Shown: positions 45,596 through 54,373 of the stretch, one piece after another
Layout: the number at the start of each line of letters is the position of its first letter
How positions within the stretch are numbered: the first letter of the stretch is position 1
Assembly: GCF_900176885.1 (NCBI RefSeq)
Contig: NZ_LT839648.1
Location: forward strand, 1,267,049 to 1,331,048
Reading direction: 5' to 3'
Length of the DNA: 64,000 bases
Origin: Oceanobacillus senegalensis
GTDB lineage: Bacteria > Bacillota > Bacilli > Bacillales > Amphibacillaceae
Made by a program: the position numbers and the translations under genes
Notes under the pieces: generated by a model
The model's database searches: none
What the model was told of the DNA's origin: nothing
The model's input: only the letters and a program-made list of their open reading frames with translations

Positions 45596-46783
45596 ATGGA
45601 TTTATTAAATATTAGTAGTACAGCGCTGTATACAGCGTTTGTACTCTATTTAATTGCAACCTTTTTCTTTGGAGCAACAATTAGAGATAAACGGACAGAC
45701 AGTAAAAAAGGGAAAGCAGCAACAATAGGAATGGTATTAACGGTTATCGGATTACTTTCTCAACTTGTCTATTTTATTACGAGATGGATTGTGAGTGGAC
45801 ATGCCCCTGTTAGTAATATGTTTGAATTTCTAACGTTCTTAGGTATGGCACTTGTTCTTGGCTTTATTATACTTTATGCGTATTACAAGCTAAGCTTTCT
45901 AGGATTATTTGCTTTACCGATTGCAATGATTATCATTGCTTACGGAAGTATGTTTCCTACTGAAATAGCACCACTTGTACCTTCACTGCAAAGTCACTGG
46001 TTATATATCCATGTTACAACGGTGGCAATAGCACAAGGTATTCTAGGGATTAGCTTTGTGGTAGGTTTAATGTATCTTATCAAGCAGATTGATCAAACTG
46101 TACGCAGCAAAAAAACAAGTTGGCTAGAATTTGTCCTTTACATATTATTCGTATTTATTGGATTCGTTGTTATTACAACAGGATTTAATATAGCAAACTA
46201 TAATGCAGTATTCGAATATCAATCGGGGACCCAAACAATCACAACTGAATACCATCTACCTGCTATAGCTGCTCCAACTGATGGAACATTGATGACAGAT
46301 GGAGTTATGAAACCATTATTTGAAACTCCTAGTTGGTTTCAAGGAGAAGATGCTGGGAGAAAGTTTAATACTGTTATATGGTCATTTATTTCAGGGACCA
46401 TTATCTATCTTTTTACCCGATTAGTTATTAGAAAACGAGTAGGGGCTGCTTTGCAACCTTTACTCCGTAATGTTAAAGCTGACTTACTTGATGAAATTGA
46501 ATATCGTTCTGTCACTATCGGATTTCCAGTTTTTACATTAGGTGGCTTAATCTTTGCTGCAATATGGGCGGAAATTGCTTGGGGCAGATTTTGGGGCTGG
46601 GATCCAAAAGAAGTATGGGCTTTAGTTACTTGGTTGTTCTATGCTGCTTATTTACATTTGCGCCTTTCAAGAGGATGGCATGGAGAAAAGTCGGCATGGT
46701 TAGCTGTTATTGGATTTGGAATCATCATGTTCAATTTAATTGTAGTTAACCTTGTATTAGCGGGGTTACATTCTTACGCTTAA
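45596..46783 (+). CDS. resC: ResC, system II cytochrome c synthase subunit
   Basis: A 395-residue membrane protein with about eight helices and the tryptophan-rich haem-handling motif [14 protein letters not shown]. Conserved His residues occur in SHWLYIHVT and SRGWHGEKS. With ResB it attaches haem to CxxCH sites. AAGGAGG is 8 bases before ATG 45596; the open frame runs upstream to 45566 without a site. A terminator follows, so resDE have a separate or additional promoter. Confidence 0.95.
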   Translation: MDLLNISSTALYTAFVLYLIATFFFGATIRDKRTDSKKGKAATIGMVLTVIGLLSQLVYFITRWIVSGHAPVSNMFEFLTFLGMALVLGFIILYAYYKLSFLGLFALPIAMIIIAYGSMFPTEIAPLVPSLQSHWLYIHVTTVAIAQGILGISFVVGLMYLIKQIDQTVRSKKTSWLEFVLYILFVFIGFVVITTGFNIANYNAVFEYQSGTQTITTEYHLPAIAAPTDGTLMTDGVMKPLFETPSWFQGEDAGRKFNTVIWSFISGTIIYLFTRLVIRKRVGAALQPLLRNVKADLLDEIEYRSVTIGFPVFTLGGLIFAAIWAEIAWGRFWGWDPKEVWALVTWLFYAAYLHLRLSRGWHGEKSAWLAVIGFGIIMFNLIVVNLVLAGLHSYA

Positions 46784-46860
46784 CGAAAACATAAACGTGG
46801 AAGAGGTGCCATTTCGTTCATTAATCTTCTTGTTAGGTTATTGACGGAGTTAATATTAGT

Positions 46861-46901
46861 AGACGGGGTTATAAGAGTAAACTCTTACCTCGTCTTTTTC
46901 T
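46861..46901 (+). terminator. terminator after resC
   Basis: AGACGGGGTTATAAGAGT pairs imperfectly with ACTCTTACCTCGTCT, followed by five T. Confidence 0.8.
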
Positions 46902-46964
46902 TATACATTTTCTTATTTTTAGATTATACTTTTAAGTAGATAGAGAATGAGGAGGGGGATTTAA

Positions 46965-47681
46965 TTGGATCAGGAAATAAAAATATTAGTTGTTGACGAT
47001 GAAGAAAGAATTAGAAGACTCATCCGAATGTATCTAGAGCGAGAAGATTATATAGTTGAAGAAGCGGATAATGGGAAAGATGCTTTAGACATGGCTTTAA
47101 ATGATAATTATGATGTTATAATCCTTGATATAATGATGCCAGAGATGGATGGTATTGAAGTGTGTCAGGCATTAAGAAAAGAAAAAACAACGCCGGTTAT
47201 TATGTTAACTGCCAAAGGAGAGGAATCTAATCGAGTACAGGGTTTTGAAGTTGGTGCGGATGACTATATTGTGAAACCATTTAGCCCTAGGGAAGCGGTT
47301 TTAAGGGTAAAAGCATTACTTAGAAGAGTATCAGCATCCTCTTTCCATGATAAGGATGTAGCACCGAAAGACTTATTGGTTTACCCTCATATAACTATTG
47401 ACTATGATGCGCATCGTGTGACTGCCGATGGTCAGGAAGTGAGTCTAACACCCAAAGAATATGAACTACTTTGCTTTTTAGCAAAATCCCCAGACAAAGT
47501 ATTTAATAGGGAGTTACTTCTAAAAGAAGTGTGGCAATATGAATTTTTTGGGGATTTACGAACTGTTGATACCCATGTTAAAAGGTTGAGAGAGAAATTA
47601 AGCAAAGTTTCTAAAGAAGCAGCAAAAATGATTGTAACCGTTTGGGGAGTCGGTTACAAGTTTGAGGTAGATGATAAGTAA
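46965..47681 (+). CDS. resD: ResD response regulator
   Basis: A 238-residue OmpR-family regulator that controls aerobic and anaerobic respiration genes. The phosphoacceptor Asp is in VIILDIMMPEMDG, the switch Lys in DDYIVKPFSP, and the C-terminal winged helix ends with TVWGVGYKFE. It starts at TTG 46965 behind AGGAGGGGG. Its stop overlaps the resE start by one base. Confidence 0.95.
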   Translation: MDQEIKILVVDDEERIRRLIRMYLEREDYIVEEADNGKDALDMALNDNYDVIILDIMMPEMDGIEVCQALRKEKTTPVIMLTAKGEESNRVQGFEVGADDYIVKPFSPREAVLRVKALLRRVSASSFHDKDVAPKDLLVYPHITIDYDAHRVTADGQEVSLTPKEYELLCFLAKSPDKVFNRELLLKEVWQYEFFGDLRTVDTHVKRLREKLSKVSKEAAKMIVTVWGVGYKFEVDDK

Positions 47682-49447
47682 TGTTTTGGCGAAGTGTTGT
47701 TGGAAAACTAGCAATAACTATTTTATTGCTAGTTTGTTTTGTACTATTTATCTTATCTATATTTTTACTTCAATTCTTTGAGAATTTCCATGTAAATAAG
47801 GCTGAAGAAGATATGATGCAGACAGCAACGAAGATTTCATATTTAATTGAGCAGCAGGAAGATGAATCACTCATCCATGAAACTGCAGATCTAATAAAGG
47901 ATCCATCAAGTCGTGTAGCAATATTATATCCCGATGGTGAATTGTGGGTTTCACATAGTATTGATGATCGGTTAGAGAGTTTTGAAGAAGATTGGATACA
48001 AGAAGATCAAGATCTTTTAGAGGTCTTATCTGATAATCAAGAATTAAAAAAGGAAATGAAGTTACCGGATAATCATCTACAAGTAATGGTTGTTGGGAAG
48101 CCAATAAAAGATAATGGTGGGATATTTGTATACCAATCATTGGAAATAATAGACCAAACAAAGGTAGAAACTAGAAAGATAATTTATTTAGCAGCTGGTA
48201 TTGCGCTTATCTTAACCACTTTTTTTGCAGTCTTTTTATCTACCCGTATTACTTCACCGCTTATTAAAATGAGAGAAGCAGCACATGAGTTAACAAGAGG
48301 AGAATTTAATACGAAAGTACCAATCTTAACACATGATGAAATTGGTGATTTAGCAATAGAATTCAATAGAATGGGGCGTCAGCTCAAATTTCATATCAAT
48401 GCCTTGAGACAGGAAAAAGAGCAATTTTCAAGTATTGTCTCATCCATGGCTGATGGAGTTGTTACACTAAATCGTAATGGGGATATGATTGTAACGAATC
48501 CCCCAGCAGAAAAATTTTTGGATAACTGGTATTTTGATAACAATATTAACACCACGAATACTAAACAAAAGCTTCCAACAGAGCTTCAAGAAGTATTACA
48601 AGAAGTGATTGGGGGAGAAGATGAGGTATTACGTGAAATCAATATACAAGGAAGAAGTTATGTTATGTTAATGACCCCACTTTATGATGGAGAGCATGTT
48701 CGAGGTGCGGTTGCTGTTATCCGAGATATGACTGAAGAGCGCAGGTTAGATAAATTACGTAAAGATTTTATTGCGAATGTATCTCATGAATTACGTACAC
48801 CTATTTCCATGCTACAAGGTTATAGTGAAGCAATCGTTGACGATATTGCTGAGAGTAAAGTGGAGAAAAATGAACTAGCTAAAATAATTCATGAAGAATC
48901 ATTAAGGATGGGACGTTTGGTTAATGACCTTCTTGATTTAGCCAGAATGGAAGCTGGTCATATTCAACTAAATGAAGAAGAAGTTGAAATTGAAACTTAT
49001 GTAGATCGTATTATGAGGAAGTTTCAAGGAATCGCACGAGAAAATAAAATCGAATTAGTGTTATCCAAAAGTATAACCAGGGAAACAGCCACACTTGATC
49101 CCGATCGTGTTGAACAGATTTTTACAAACTTAATTGACAATGCAATCCGACATACTCCTGAAAATGGATTCGTAAAGGTTAATGTGCGGAATAACGAAAA
49201 GGACTTTGAAGTAGCAATTGAAGATAATGGTAGTGGTATTCCTGAAGAAGATCTTCCTTTTGTATTTGAAAGATTTTATAAAGCAGATAAATCTAGAACA
49301 AGGAATAAAAAGAAAAAAGGAACTGGTTTAGGCCTCGCAATTGCTAAAAACATTGTAGACGCACATAAAGGTTATATAAGTGTTAAAAGTAAAATCAATC
49401 AAGGAACAACATTTAGTTTCAAAATCCCTCATAAATTAAAGAATTGA
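47681..49447 (+). CDS. resE: ResE sensor histidine kinase
   Basis: A 588-residue membrane kinase: two helices (about 8-28 and 165-188) bracket an external sensor loop, then a HAMP domain, a PAS domain (SSMADGVVTLNRNG), a HisKA helix with the phosphorylated His in NVSHELRTPIS, and a GHKL ATPase domain with NLIDNAIRHT and KKGTGLGLAIAK. It is the partner of ResD. Confidence 0.95.
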   Translation: MFWRSVVGKLAITILLLVCFVLFILSIFLLQFFENFHVNKAEEDMMQTATKISYLIEQQEDESLIHETADLIKDPSSRVAILYPDGELWVSHSIDDRLESFEEDWIQEDQDLLEVLSDNQELKKEMKLPDNHLQVMVVGKPIKDNGGIFVYQSLEIIDQTKVETRKIIYLAAGIALILTTFFAVFLSTRITSPLIKMREAAHELTRGEFNTKVPILTHDEIGDLAIEFNRMGRQLKFHINALRQEKEQFSSIVSSMADGVVTLNRNGDMIVTNPPAEKFLDNWYFDNNINTTNTKQKLPTELQEVLQEVIGGEDEVLREINIQGRSYVMLMTPLYDGEHVRGAVAVIRDMTEERRLDKLRKDFIANVSHELRTPISMLQGYSEAIVDDIAESKVEKNELAKIIHEESLRMGRLVNDLLDLARMEAGHIQLNEEEVEIETYVDRIMRKFQGIARENKIELVLSKSITRETATLDPDRVEQIFTNLIDNAIRHTPENGFVKVNVRNNEKDFEVAIEDNGSGIPEEDLPFVFERFYKADKSRTRNKKKKGTGLGLAIAKNIVDAHKGYISVKSKINQGTTFSFKIPHKLKN

Positions 49448-49510
49448 TTTGTTTTTTATTACTTTTGTGATAAAATTTACGTGTCATTAAATTGAATAGG
49501 ATTTATTTTT

Positions 49511-49675
49511 AAAGACGGTGCATGGATGCTTAAAAGGGAATCTAGTGAAGATCTAGAACTGTCCTCGCAACTGTAATTGATGTACGAAAAAAGCAATGAC
49601 CACTGTATGGAAACATGTACGGGAAGGGGCTTTGAGTAGGCTAAAATCAAAAGTCAGTAGACCTGCCGTTTTTAA
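49511..49675 (+). ncRNA. adenosylcobalamin riboswitch
   Basis: A B12 aptamer in the 380-bp gap after resE. The 5' strand AAAGACGGTGC pairs with CCGTTTTT at the 3' end (P1). Between them are the conserved AAGGGAA, the core CCTCGCAACTGTAA (B12 box family), and GTCAGTAGACCTGCC, which closes the core. A terminator hairpin lies 75 bases downstream. It should lower expression of the lipoprotein and transporter genes when adenosylcobalamin is abundant. Confidence 0.92.
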
Positions 49676-49749
49676 TGTTTCTTAAGCTTCGAGGAAAAGC
49701 AATGGAGATATTCGAATACATAGGAGATTTATAATATTGTTCGTTTGTC

Positions 49750-49786
49750 AAAAAAGCTGACTCGATTTACGGGTTAGCTTTTTTGG
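49750..49786 (+). terminator. regulatory terminator of the cobalamin riboswitch
   Basis: AAAAAAGCTGACTCG pairs with GGGTTAGCTTTTTT (one mismatch) and ends in T residues, 50 bases before the DUF4430 gene. It is the expected expression platform. Confidence 0.85.
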
Positions 49787-49836
49787 ATTACCTTAAAATT
49801 TTATGACAAAAATACATATAAAAGGAAGTGGCAAAA

Positions 49837-50268
49837 ATGAAGAAATGGAATGGTCTAATCATCGTGTCAATTATGATTATTTCGATTGGCTTACTAGCAG
49901 GTTGTTCTTTTGGTGAAGAAACGGAGGATAACGGCGCTTCTACAAGTACGACAGATAGTACACATTCTACAGAGGTACCAGAGAATCATGTACGAATTAC
50001 GGTTTCCATTAATCATGGAAATGAGTTCATTACGGAAGAAGAGATTCCTATTGAAGATGGGGATATTTTATTAGATGTGATGGAAGAAAACTTCTATGTT
50101 GAACAAAAAGGTGGCTTCATAACTTCTATTGAACGTGTGAAGGCAAGTGATGAAGAAAAAACTGCTTGGATGTATTATGTAAATGGTGAGATGCCTACTG
50201 TAGGTGCTTCGGAATATGAATTATCTTCCGGTGATAAAATTGTTTTTGATTTACAATCTTGGGAATGA
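49837..50268 (+). CDS. DUF4430 (transcobalamin-like) surface lipoprotein
   Basis: A 143-residue lipoprotein. The signal helix (about 4-20) ends in the lipobox LLAGC, so the mature protein begins at that Cys on the outer face of the membrane. A low-complexity Ser/Thr linker precedes a DUF4430 domain (about 50-143) with DGDILLDVMEENFYVEQKGGF and WMYYVNGEMPTVGASEY, related to the C-terminal domain of intrinsic factor and transcobalamin. With a B12 riboswitch upstream and a transporter gene 6 bases after it, it is probably a corrinoid-capture protein; this is inference. ATG 49837 follows AAAGGAAG. Confidence 0.8.
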   Translation: MKKWNGLIIVSIMIISIGLLAGCSFGEETEDNGASTSTTDSTHSTEVPENHVRITVSINHGNEFITEEEIPIEDGDILLDVMEENFYVEQKGGFITSIERVKASDEEKTAWMYYVNGEMPTVGASEYELSSGDKIVFDLQSWE

Positions 50269-50274
50269 TAATCA

Positions 50275-50772
50275 TTGAATACATATAAACTAACTCTTTT
50301 AGCCTTGCTTGCAACATTAGCAGTAGTTGGTCGGTATGTTTTTCAATTCTTACCGAATATACAGCCGGTAACCGCATTGATTATTATTTGTGGTTTTTTA
50401 CTTGGGCCAATAGAAGCTATAATACTCGCCTTTCTCGTTACCTTTTTATCTAATATGCTGTTAGGACTTGGTATCTGGACGGTCTGGCAAATTATCGCAT
50501 GGGCAATCATCGGTTTAATCAGTGGACTGTTTGGAAAGAAAAAGAAATCATTCTCGTTTCCTATATTAATAGTTATTGGTATCGTTAGTGGTTATTTTTA
50601 TGGATTTATTATTTCACTAACTACTTATCAGATTACTGGTCAGTTTTGGCCTTATTATTTTGCAGGACTACCTTTTGATACAAGCCATGCCATTGGAAAT
50701 GTCATTTTTATGATTTTCTTCTATCCAGTCATTTCTCATTTATATAAAAATTATGCCAAAAATCATTATTAG
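50275..50772 (+). CDS. ECF transporter S component, probable corrinoid uptake
   Basis: A 165-residue integral membrane protein with about five or six helices and the layout of energy-coupling-factor substrate-binding subunits (short N-terminus, FLPNIQPVTALIIICGFLLG segment of the family split here as landmark, and an AxxxA-like helix LALLATLA near residues 8-15). No ATPase or EcfT gene is adjacent, so it would share a common energising module encoded elsewhere. Control by the B12 riboswitch points to cobalamin or a precursor as substrate. It starts at TTG 50275. Confidence 0.78.
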   Translation: MNTYKLTLLALLATLAVVGRYVFQFLPNIQPVTALIIICGFLLGPIEAIILAFLVTFLSNMLLGLGIWTVWQIIAWAIIGLISGLFGKKKKSFSFPILIVIGIVSGYFYGFIISLTTYQITGQFWPYYFAGLPFDTSHAIGNVIFMIFFYPVISHLYKNYAKNHY

Positions 50773-50799
50773 TGAACAGTAGAGGAATCGCCCTCATAG

Positions 50800-50885
50800 A
50801 TAAAGAACACCAACAACCTGGTACCTGCGTATTTACTCGTCCCGACAAAAGGCCTTTGATTGGAATAGCGTCTAATATTTTAGCC
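50800..50885. repeat. family B intergenic repeat
   Basis: GAACACC, then GCGTATTTACTCGTCCC, then AAAAGGCCTTTG and TAGCGTC occur in the same order as in the copy before scpA (minus orientation). No gene is seen between the transporter gene and sigX. Confidence 0.55.
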
Positions 50886-50892
50886 TACTTAC

Positions 50893-50926
50893 AAATACCG
50901 ACTAGCTAATAGTTGGTATTTTTTTC
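50893..50926 (+). terminator. terminator before sigX
   Basis: AAATACCGACTA pairs with TAGTTGGTATTT around GCTA, followed by T residues; it ends the corrinoid-transport transcript. Confidence 0.88.
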
Positions 50927-50974
50927 AATTTCAATTATAGTAATAATGGATTCAAAACGAATTTGTTTTATTTT

Positions 50975-51001
50975 TGTAACCTTTTTGCAATATAAAACGA
51001 C
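50975..51001 (+). promoter_or_regulatory. SigX-type promoter (autoregulation)
   Basis: TGTAAC, a 17-base spacer and CGAC match the extracytoplasmic-function sigma-X consensus. The site lies 24 bases before sigX, where B. subtilis has its autoregulated promoter. Confidence 0.75.
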
Positions 51002-51025
51002 TAATGAACTGAACGGAGGTTCTTT

Positions 51026-51562
51026 ATGAAAGCCGTCTTTGATAAGCTGTATGATGATTATCATCGGGATTTATACCAATTTATATTTTATATGGTTAAA
51101 GATAAGAATTTAGCAGAAGATCTCGTTCAAGATGTGTATGTAAAAGTATTAAAATCTTACTCCTCTTTTAAGGGGGAAAGTAGTGAAAAGACTTGGTTAT
51201 TCTCTGTTGCAAAACATGTGACGTATGATTACTTTCGGAAAAAGAAGAGAAAGTCCCAGCGCATATTTGATTTCTTTGATTGGACTGAAAAAGGGGAGAC
51301 GATTCAGGATCAAACCCCCCTACCAGAGGAAATTGCGGTTCAAAAAGATGAGATGAAAAGAATTTACACTCTATTAGATAAATGTACAATGGATCAAAAA
51401 AGCGTGATTATATTAAGGTTTATTCAATCTTTTTCCATTCAAGAAACTGCAGAAATTTTAAATTTTAGTATAAGTAAAGTAAAAACTGTACAGCATCGGG
51501 GACTTAAAGCATTGAAAAAGCATATCGAAAATGAAGAGAAAGGAGGAGGGACTAATGGATAA
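51026..51562 (+). CDS. sigX: ECF sigma factor SigX
   Basis: A 178-residue ECF sigma factor with region 2 (YQFIFYMVKDKNLAEDLVQD, then FRKKKRK) and region 4 (IQETAEILNFSISKVKTVQHRG). In B. subtilis SigX adjusts cell-surface charge and resistance to cationic peptides. The position after resE, the adjacent anti-sigma gene and the TGTAAC/CGAC promoter support SigX over other ECF factors. It overlaps rsiX by 8 bases. Confidence 0.88.
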   Translation: MKAVFDKLYDDYHRDLYQFIFYMVKDKNLAEDLVQDVYVKVLKSYSSFKGESSEKTWLFSVAKHVTYDYFRKKKRKSQRIFDFFDWTEKGETIQDQTPLPEEIAVQKDEMKRIYTLLDKCTMDQKSVIILRFIQSFSIQETAEILNFSISKVKTVQHRGLKALKKHIENEEKGGGTNG

Positions 51563-52739
51563 AAAACATAAAGAACTTCTTGATTCATTAAAAAATATGC
51601 CAAAAGTTGAGGACGACATGGATAAAAATGTGCTTTATCAAGAGATTACCTCTAAACTAAATAGGGATGATCAGCACGTGAAGTTTAATAAAAAGAATAA
51701 GTTAGTCCCCATTTTAGGATCTATTTTTGCAGTTATTTTAGTTATTTTTATACCTATTATAATGAACAATTCTTCTTTTCAAACTACCGACGAGAATGTT
51801 GAACAAAATTTTATGGTTCAGGAGGATTCGATGATTGAAAAAGAAGAAGAGCAAACAGAGGGCAACCAAGAATCGAACGATATAGATACACCTATTCAGG
51901 AAGATGAATTTCAGATTTATATGGACAGAGATCCCAAAAGCGATAAACTTGTAATAGATTCTGTTGAAGAGGACACAAATATTATTTATGCAGCAATTTC
52001 GGATGAACAATTTCAATATGCTATACCGATTTCTTTTATCGTATCTGATTCTGAAAATATAAATAATCATTATAATCGTCTAGAGGAATATCTTAATCAA
52101 AGTAATCTAACTACAACGGATTACTTATTAAAAGGTGTTAAATATAATTTTCAAGATACTTCTGGAGAAGTGGAGATAATATTACCAGAGAATTTTGAAA
52201 TAGAAAGCTCTGCGCAAGCAAATATGTTTGAAAGAATGATTGAGACGATGTTTGCCCCCATTGGAGTGGAAAAAGCTACCTTTCACTCTGAAAACAATGA
52301 AGGTGTAGATTTAGGACCATTTGGTAAACTAAAAGAAATGCCTCTCGAAAAAGAAAGTAAAGCAAGCTATAAGCTTTACAAGGATCGATTTTTAGTACCA
52401 ATACCACATGATCCAAACAGTACGGTTGAGGATGCATTAGTGGAAATGAAAAATAATCAAGAAGCATTTAACATGGTTCGGACCATACCAGAGAATATCC
52501 ATTTTTCCGTTCAATCTTCTGAACAAGAATTAATCCTAAATTTTACAGACAAATCTTCCATAGGTCATAACCAGCAAACACAATATATGGTAGAAGCAAT
52601 TCTAATGACAGCAAAAAGTTATGGATATGACTTTGTGAACTTTAATGAAATGCCAGTAGAACAGCTTGGGGATTATAATTTTAATGAGCCAATTAAGGTT
52701 CCAAATGCTATTAATCCGTATGATATCAAGAATGAGTAA
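51555..52739 (+). CDS. rsiX: anti-sigma-X factor RsiX
   Basis: A 394-residue single-pass membrane protein: a cytosolic N-terminal domain of about 48 residues, a membrane helix at about 50-70, and a large external domain that starts with an acidic linker (EKEEEQTEGNQES). The layout fits B. subtilis RsiX, which holds SigX at the membrane. AAAGGAGGAGG precedes ATG 51555 inside the end of sigX, giving coupled translation. The external domain is poorly conserved. Confidence 0.85.
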   Translation: MDKKHKELLDSLKNMPKVEDDMDKNVLYQEITSKLNRDDQHVKFNKKNKLVPILGSIFAVILVIFIPIIMNNSSFQTTDENVEQNFMVQEDSMIEKEEEQTEGNQESNDIDTPIQEDEFQIYMDRDPKSDKLVIDSVEEDTNIIYAAISDEQFQYAIPISFIVSDSENINNHYNRLEEYLNQSNLTTTDYLLKGVKYNFQDTSGEVEIILPENFEIESSAQANMFERMIETMFAPIGVEKATFHSENNEGVDLGPFGKLKEMPLEKESKASYKLYKDRFLVPIPHDPNSTVEDALVEMKNNQEAFNMVRTIPENIHFSVQSSEQELILNFTDKSSIGHNQQTQYMVEAILMTAKSYGYDFVNFNEMPVEQLGDYNFNEPIKVPNAINPYDIKNE

Positions 52740-52836
52740 ATATATTTATAGTACTTGTAAGAACAGTGTATATGAAAAAATCCGCATGTATTTACTAATA
52801 GAATTGCGTTTTATCAATTAAATTATTTGCCAATAT

Positions 52837-52878
52837 AAAAAAGGTGCTCTTGAAATTTATTTTCAATAGCACTTTTTT
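52837..52878. terminator. bidirectional terminator between rsiX and fer
   Basis: AAAAAAGGTGCTCTTGAAA pairs with TTTCAATAGCACTTTTTT (one or two mismatches) between convergent genes. Confidence 0.88.
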
Positions 52879-52911
52879 ATTTCTTTTATGTAAAGTATAA
52901 TATGATGTAGA

Positions 52912-53199
<288 letters not shown>

Positions 53200-53310
53200 T
53201 TAAAACAGCAGATTCCTAACATACTGTTCTTTACTTATTTTAATTTGAATTCATAGTTTATACAATGCATCACTATAGGATTTTATAGCATAAAGGAGAG
53301 GTGTATAACA

Positions 53311-54363
53311 ATGATTTATGATTGGATCTTACTAACATGCTTTAAAAATATTAATGGCGAACGGACTTCTTCCAGCATTTATCATCTATTAAAGGGGAAA
53401 CGCTCTATTCAAACGGTGCAGGATGCCCATTTGTTTAAACTGGATTCTTTTTATGGAATATATAAGCGATTAAAAAAAAATAGGTTTGACGCAAAAATTG
53501 AAGACCTAATGCAAAATCGGTTAATCGAATGCAATTATAATGAAAATGATATGACTTTTACAATTACAACCTCAGGTGAGTCATTTCTAAAAAATGCTCA
53601 AATACATAATAAATTTAATGGGCTTTTATACTACGAAAAGTCGGACATTTTTACACATCGGCTTTTATTACTTATTCAAACGTTAACGAATAGCAAAATG
53701 GGATTTTTTTCTTTTATCCCCGTCATTAACTTACCTGAAGTAGAACGATGGGTAAAAGTTCATTACAAGAAGATGAAGGGAAAAGAATCCAAACTACTTC
53801 AAAAAATATACGATGAGCTTACACAAGTACTCTGTCTGTTTACGGATAAAGAATCATCCATTTTTGTTCAAAGATTGACAGGGTATGAAAATTACGGTAT
53901 GAGTGTTTACCAATTATCGGAAATTTATGATATGACAGAAGATGATGTGTATCTACTTCTAGAAAGTATGAATCATCAAATATTAAAAGAAGTTGAATCT
54001 AATCCAAACGGTTTTTCTTTTCTATGGTATGTGATTAAAGATTTATTGGCAAAAAACCATTTAACACAATCAGCAAATGAAACCTATCAATATCTAAAGA
54101 ATGGCTTTACTGCCGAACAAATTGCATATAGAAGAAATTTAAAAGTAAATACGATTTATGATCATATCGTTGAAATTGCATTGTATACGGATTATTTTCC
54201 GATACGAGATTATGTAAGTGAAAAGGTGCAAAATGAGATAATGGAAGCTAGAATACAAGCAGATTCTAACAAATTAAAGGCTATTAAAAAAATCGTGAGT
54301 GCGTCTACTAGTTACTTTCAAATTAGATTAGTTCTTGCTATTGAAAATAAATTACAAAAATAG
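53311..54363 (+). CDS. YpbB, helicase-associated helix-turn-helix protein
   Basis: A 350-residue soluble protein of the YpbB family, with a C-terminal helix-turn-helix (TYQYLKNGFTAEQIAYRR and TIYDHIVEIAL) like the domain seen at the end of RQC-type helicases. It always pairs with the recQ-like gene next to it and may act with it on DNA; this is inference. AAAGGAGAGG precedes ATG 53311. Confidence 0.85.
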   Translation: MIYDWILLTCFKNINGERTSSSIYHLLKGKRSIQTVQDAHLFKLDSFYGIYKRLKKNRFDAKIEDLMQNRLIECNYNENDMTFTITTSGESFLKNAQIHNKFNGLLYYEKSDIFTHRLLLLIQTLTNSKMGFFSFIPVINLPEVERWVKVHYKKMKGKESKLLQKIYDELTQVLCLFTDKESSIFVQRLTGYENYGMSVYQLSEIYDMTEDDVYLLLESMNHQILKEVESNPNGFSFLWYVIKDLLAKNHLTQSANETYQYLKNGFTAEQIAYRRNLKVNTIYDHIVEIALYTDYFPIRDYVSEKVQNEIMEARIQADSNKLKAIKKIVSASTSYFQIRLVLAIENKLQK

Positions 54364-54373
54364 GGTGGTTAGA

